Positions 62,180 to 64,000 of a stretch of 64,000 nucleotides of DNA are shown here, piece after piece. This DNA is from Streptomyces sp. G44. GTDB taxonomy: Bacteria > Actinomycetota > Actinomycetes > Streptomycetales > Streptomycetaceae. A program made the translations under genes and the position numbers. Numbering within the stretch: position 1 is the stretch's first letter; each line of letters starts with the position of its first letter. The stretch is taken from contig NZ_JAFEXF010000006.1 in the NCBI RefSeq assembly GCF_016905445.1, forward strand, positions 62,001 to 126,000, in the 5' to 3' direction. A model generated the notes under the pieces. The model searched no databases, was not told where the DNA came from, and saw only the letters and a program-made list of their open reading frames with translations.

Positions 62180-62608
62180 TCAGAAGTCCGGGGCGGCGGA
62201 TTCGAACGTCGCCGCGCGGACCGCTTCGAACAGCGCTGTCACGTCCTGGCCGGTGAGCCCCTCCGACCGTGCCTGACGCATCCACTCCGTGAGGGCGGTC
62301 TGCAGCGGTGAGTCCGGCCCGGCCTGCGGGCGGGCGAGGGAGCGGGTGATGAACGTGCCCGCTCCCTGGCGGACCTCGGCGAGGCCGGCGCGCTCCAGCT
62401 CGCGGTAGGCCTTGAGCGTCGTGTTCGGGTTGACCTTGGTCGCCGCCGCGACCTGGGCCGCGGTGGGCAGCCGGTCGCCCTCCACCAACGCGCCCATGCG
62501 CAGGGCCTGTTCGACCTGCCGCACGATCTGAAGGTACGTGGCCACGCCGCTGCGCCGGTCGATACGGAATTCGACCACTGTCCCCACTCTCTGCTCGCCT
62601 GCCGACAC
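62180..62608 (-). CDS. GntR-family regulator, YtrA type
   Basis: 142 residues as given from GTG 62608; GTG 62578 (VVEFRIDRRSGVATY) is the start more typical of the family. Winged helix: RSGVATYLQIVRQVEQALRMGAL, LPTAAQVAAATKVNPNTTLKAYRELERAGLAEVRQGAGTFIT, followed by a short helical tail, which is the small YtrA subgroup that controls ABC transporters. It is encoded 27 bases after the ABC permease, so likely autoregulated with it. Confidence 0.9.
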   Translation of the reverse strand: MSAGEQRVGTVVEFRIDRRSGVATYLQIVRQVEQALRMGALVEGDRLPTAAQVAAATKVNPNTTLKAYRELERAGLAEVRQGAGTFITRSLARPQAGPDSPLQTALTEWMRQARSEGLTGQDVTALFEAVRAATFESAAPDF

Positions 62609-62635
62609 CTTACGTACCCGCTGCCCCGGCTCGCC

Positions 62636-63610
62636 CTAGAGGGGCCGCCGCGTCGCCCGCCACAGGATGAAGACGGCCACGACGGCGGTGCCGCCGAGCA
62701 GCAGGCCGGCGCCGGTCCACTGCATGCCGGGCATCTGGTCGTACCCGAAGTACTCGACGACGTTGTTGACGATGCCGTGCTCCTTGACGCAGGCGTCGGT
62801 GGCCCGCTCGGTCTGCTCGGCGCAGGTGCCCCAGCCGAAGAGCTGTCCGTCCGCGGTGCCGATCCACCGGTCGGTTTCGACCGCCTGGTCGAGGAAGGCC
62901 GGGTCATCGGCGTTCAGCGGGTAGGTGAACAGCCGCGGAGTGGCCAGCCGGTCGCGGAACTCGCCCCAGGCGAGCTCGACGGCAACGGAGAAGAAGAAGG
63001 TCACCGTCATCGCGGGAAGGGCCCGGCGCAGGAGCATGCCGATCGCGATGCCGCAGGCGGTGAGGAAGAGGGAGTGCGCCGCGGGCATCGGCCCCGTGGC
63101 ATCGAAGACCTCGCCCTGCATCCAGTCCGCGGGGAGGACCTCGCGGTACGGCTCCCACCACCAGGTGAACAGCGCGCCGAGCACCGCCGTGGACACCAGT
63201 ACCGCCGAGAGGCAGCCGATCAGCTTGGCGGCCAGCCAGCGGCGCCGCGGCACCGACTGGGTGGTGACCAGGTGGGCGGTGCCGTGCTCCTGGTCGCCCG
63301 CGATGAGCGGTGCGCCCAGGAAGACGCCGAGGATGACGGGCAGCGCGCCCAGAGCCTGGGAGACGAACTGGAATCCCTCGGGGCTGCTGGGAAGGTGAAC
63401 GTCCTTGCCGGGCCAGCCGAGCCGGTCCAGCGTCGAGGCCATCTCGCCGCGCTGGTGGACGATCGTGGCCGCGCCGAGGAGGGTCACGGCGGCGATGAGC
63501 CACAGGGCGGTGCGGTGCTGGCGTACGACGAGCCAGGTGACGCCGTGCAGCAGGCCCGGCTTCTTGGCGGGCTTTCCGGTGCGGGGCCCGGTGGCCAGGG
63601 TGGTGGTCAT
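62636..63610 (-). CDS. ABC transporter permease
   Basis: 324 residues, ATG 63610 overlapping the ATPase stop by ATGA. Six or so membrane helices with an extended extracellular loop between helices five and six (about 225-290: TDRWIGTADGQLFGWGTCAEQTE, with two Cys). The helix 2-3 region PLIAGDQEHGTAHLVTTQSVPRRRWLAAKL is typical of ABC-2-like permeases. Exporter for an unknown substrate, often antibiotic resistance in YtrA-regulated systems. Confidence 0.82.
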   Translation of the reverse strand: MTTTLATGPRTGKPAKKPGLLHGVTWLVVRQHRTALWLIAAVTLLGAATIVHQRGEMASTLDRLGWPGKDVHLPSSPEGFQFVSQALGALPVILGVFLGAPLIAGDQEHGTAHLVTTQSVPRRRWLAAKLIGCLSAVLVSTAVLGALFTWWWEPYREVLPADWMQGEVFDATGPMPAAHSLFLTACGIAIGMLLRRALPAMTVTFFFSVAVELAWGEFRDRLATPRLFTYPLNADDPAFLDQAVETDRWIGTADGQLFGWGTCAEQTERATDACVKEHGIVNNVVEYFGYDQMPGMQWTGAGLLLGGTAVVAVFILWRATRRPL

Positions 63611-64000
63611 GCGGTGTGGATTCCTTCGGCCTCGATGCGGGCGGCTCGGGTGAACAGCGGTTCCGTGCCCGGTGAGCGCAGGTGGGCGAGCAGGACCTCC
63701 TCCAGGCTCGGCTCGGAGATCTCCCAGTCCGGTGCGAGTGGGCCCTGGGGGCGCAGGAGGGCACGGAACTGGCGTCCGGAGACCCGGAATTCGACCACCG
63801 TGTGCGGGGCGAGGTCCGCGGGCGGCCGGCCGTCGGGCGCGAGTCCGGTCACCAGGGCGTGGGCCGGGACGAGTTCGTCGGTCTCGCCGGCCATCCGGAG
63901 CCGGCCGTCCGCGATGACCAGGAGGTAGTCGCACATGTCCTCCAGCTCGGCCAGCACATGGGAGGACATCACCACCGTCGTGCCGCGCTCGACGGCCTCG
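63607..64000 (-). CDS. ABC transporter ATP-binding protein (3' part)
   Basis: Only the C-terminal 130 or so residues are in the window; the gene continues past the right edge. Visible are EAVERGTTVVMSSHVLAELEDMCDYLLVIADGR, the H-loop (SSH) and D-loop side of the nucleotide-binding domain, and a C-terminal regulatory stretch. It is coupled to the permease by ATGA and to the YtrA-type regulator. The Walker motifs lie outside the window. Confidence 0.85.
   Translation of the reverse strand, partial: EAVERGTTVVMSSHVLAELEDMCDYLLVIADGRLRMAGETDELVPAHALVTGLAPDGRPPADLAPHTVVEFRVSGRQFRALLRPQGPLAPDWEISEPSLEEVLLAHLRSPGTEPLFTRAARIEAEGIHTA

Overview
The window looks like a piece of a Streptomyces-type actinobacterial chromosome. 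GC is very high, third codon positions are strongly G/C, Shine-Dalgarno sites are GGAGG-like, GTG starts are common, and neighbouring genes often overlap by ATGA or GTGA. The families present (F420-dependent oxidoreductase, mycothiol-type DinB, PadR/DUF1048, FG-GAP secreted proteins) fit, and one coding TTA codon was found. Function calls rest on reading motifs and recalled family sequences; no database search was run.

Layout. 1-1087: a decayed leader peptide plus ABC exporter whose intact paralogue lies at 50143-52310. 1088-7490: a coiled-coil/winged-helix protein, a sugar-phosphate cyclase (AroB-like), a molybdenum hydroxylase pair and a small secreted protein. 7724-12352: a 2-oxoglutarate dioxygenase, a GCS2 ligase and an isoprenoid operon (small protein, isoprenyl diphosphate synthase, latex-clearing/MpaB-type oxygenase). 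12514-16576: methyltransferase, MFS exporter and a SIR2-domain protein. 16646-25173: a tightly coupled minus-strand operon, GH15 glycosidase > pyranose 2-oxidase-like flavoenzyme > IolE-like TIM barrel > aldos-2-ulose-dehydratase-like propeller > membrane NACHT NTPase. This is the most striking part of the window. It suggests conversion of a released sugar to a ketoaldose and then to a dehydrated dicarbonyl product, with H2O2 as by-product, and it ends in a signalling-type NTPase.

25745-27104: DinB-like and endonuclease/phosphatase genes. 27326-33801: a four-gene membrane/secreted cluster with a PrsW-like protein, plus a lipoprotein. 34123-36269: PadR/DUF1048 operon and a divergent helical-repeat protein. 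36354-41209: membrane and envelope genes, including a DUF4157 putative toxin, an aromatic-acid exporter-like protein, an L,D-transpeptidase and a flavin reductase. 41665-42525: an RTX-like secreted protein with a TTA codon. 42641-49877: a polyol/sugar catabolic operon (RbtT/DalT/CsbX-like MFS, two FGGY kinases, histidine phosphatase, 2-hydroxyacid dehydrogenase) divergent from a DeoR regulator, with a clear inverted repeat between them.

50143-64000: leader peptide plus ABC exporter, a membrane-anchored protein, quinone-reductase-like flavoprotein, Tat-exported propeller, F420 oxidoreductase, 2',3'-cyclic phosphodiesterase, polysaccharide deacetylase, ricin/FG-GAP protein, DHA2 exporter, and a YtrA-type GntR/ABC operon cut by the right edge. 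No rRNA, tRNA, CRISPR array or intact insertion sequence was seen.
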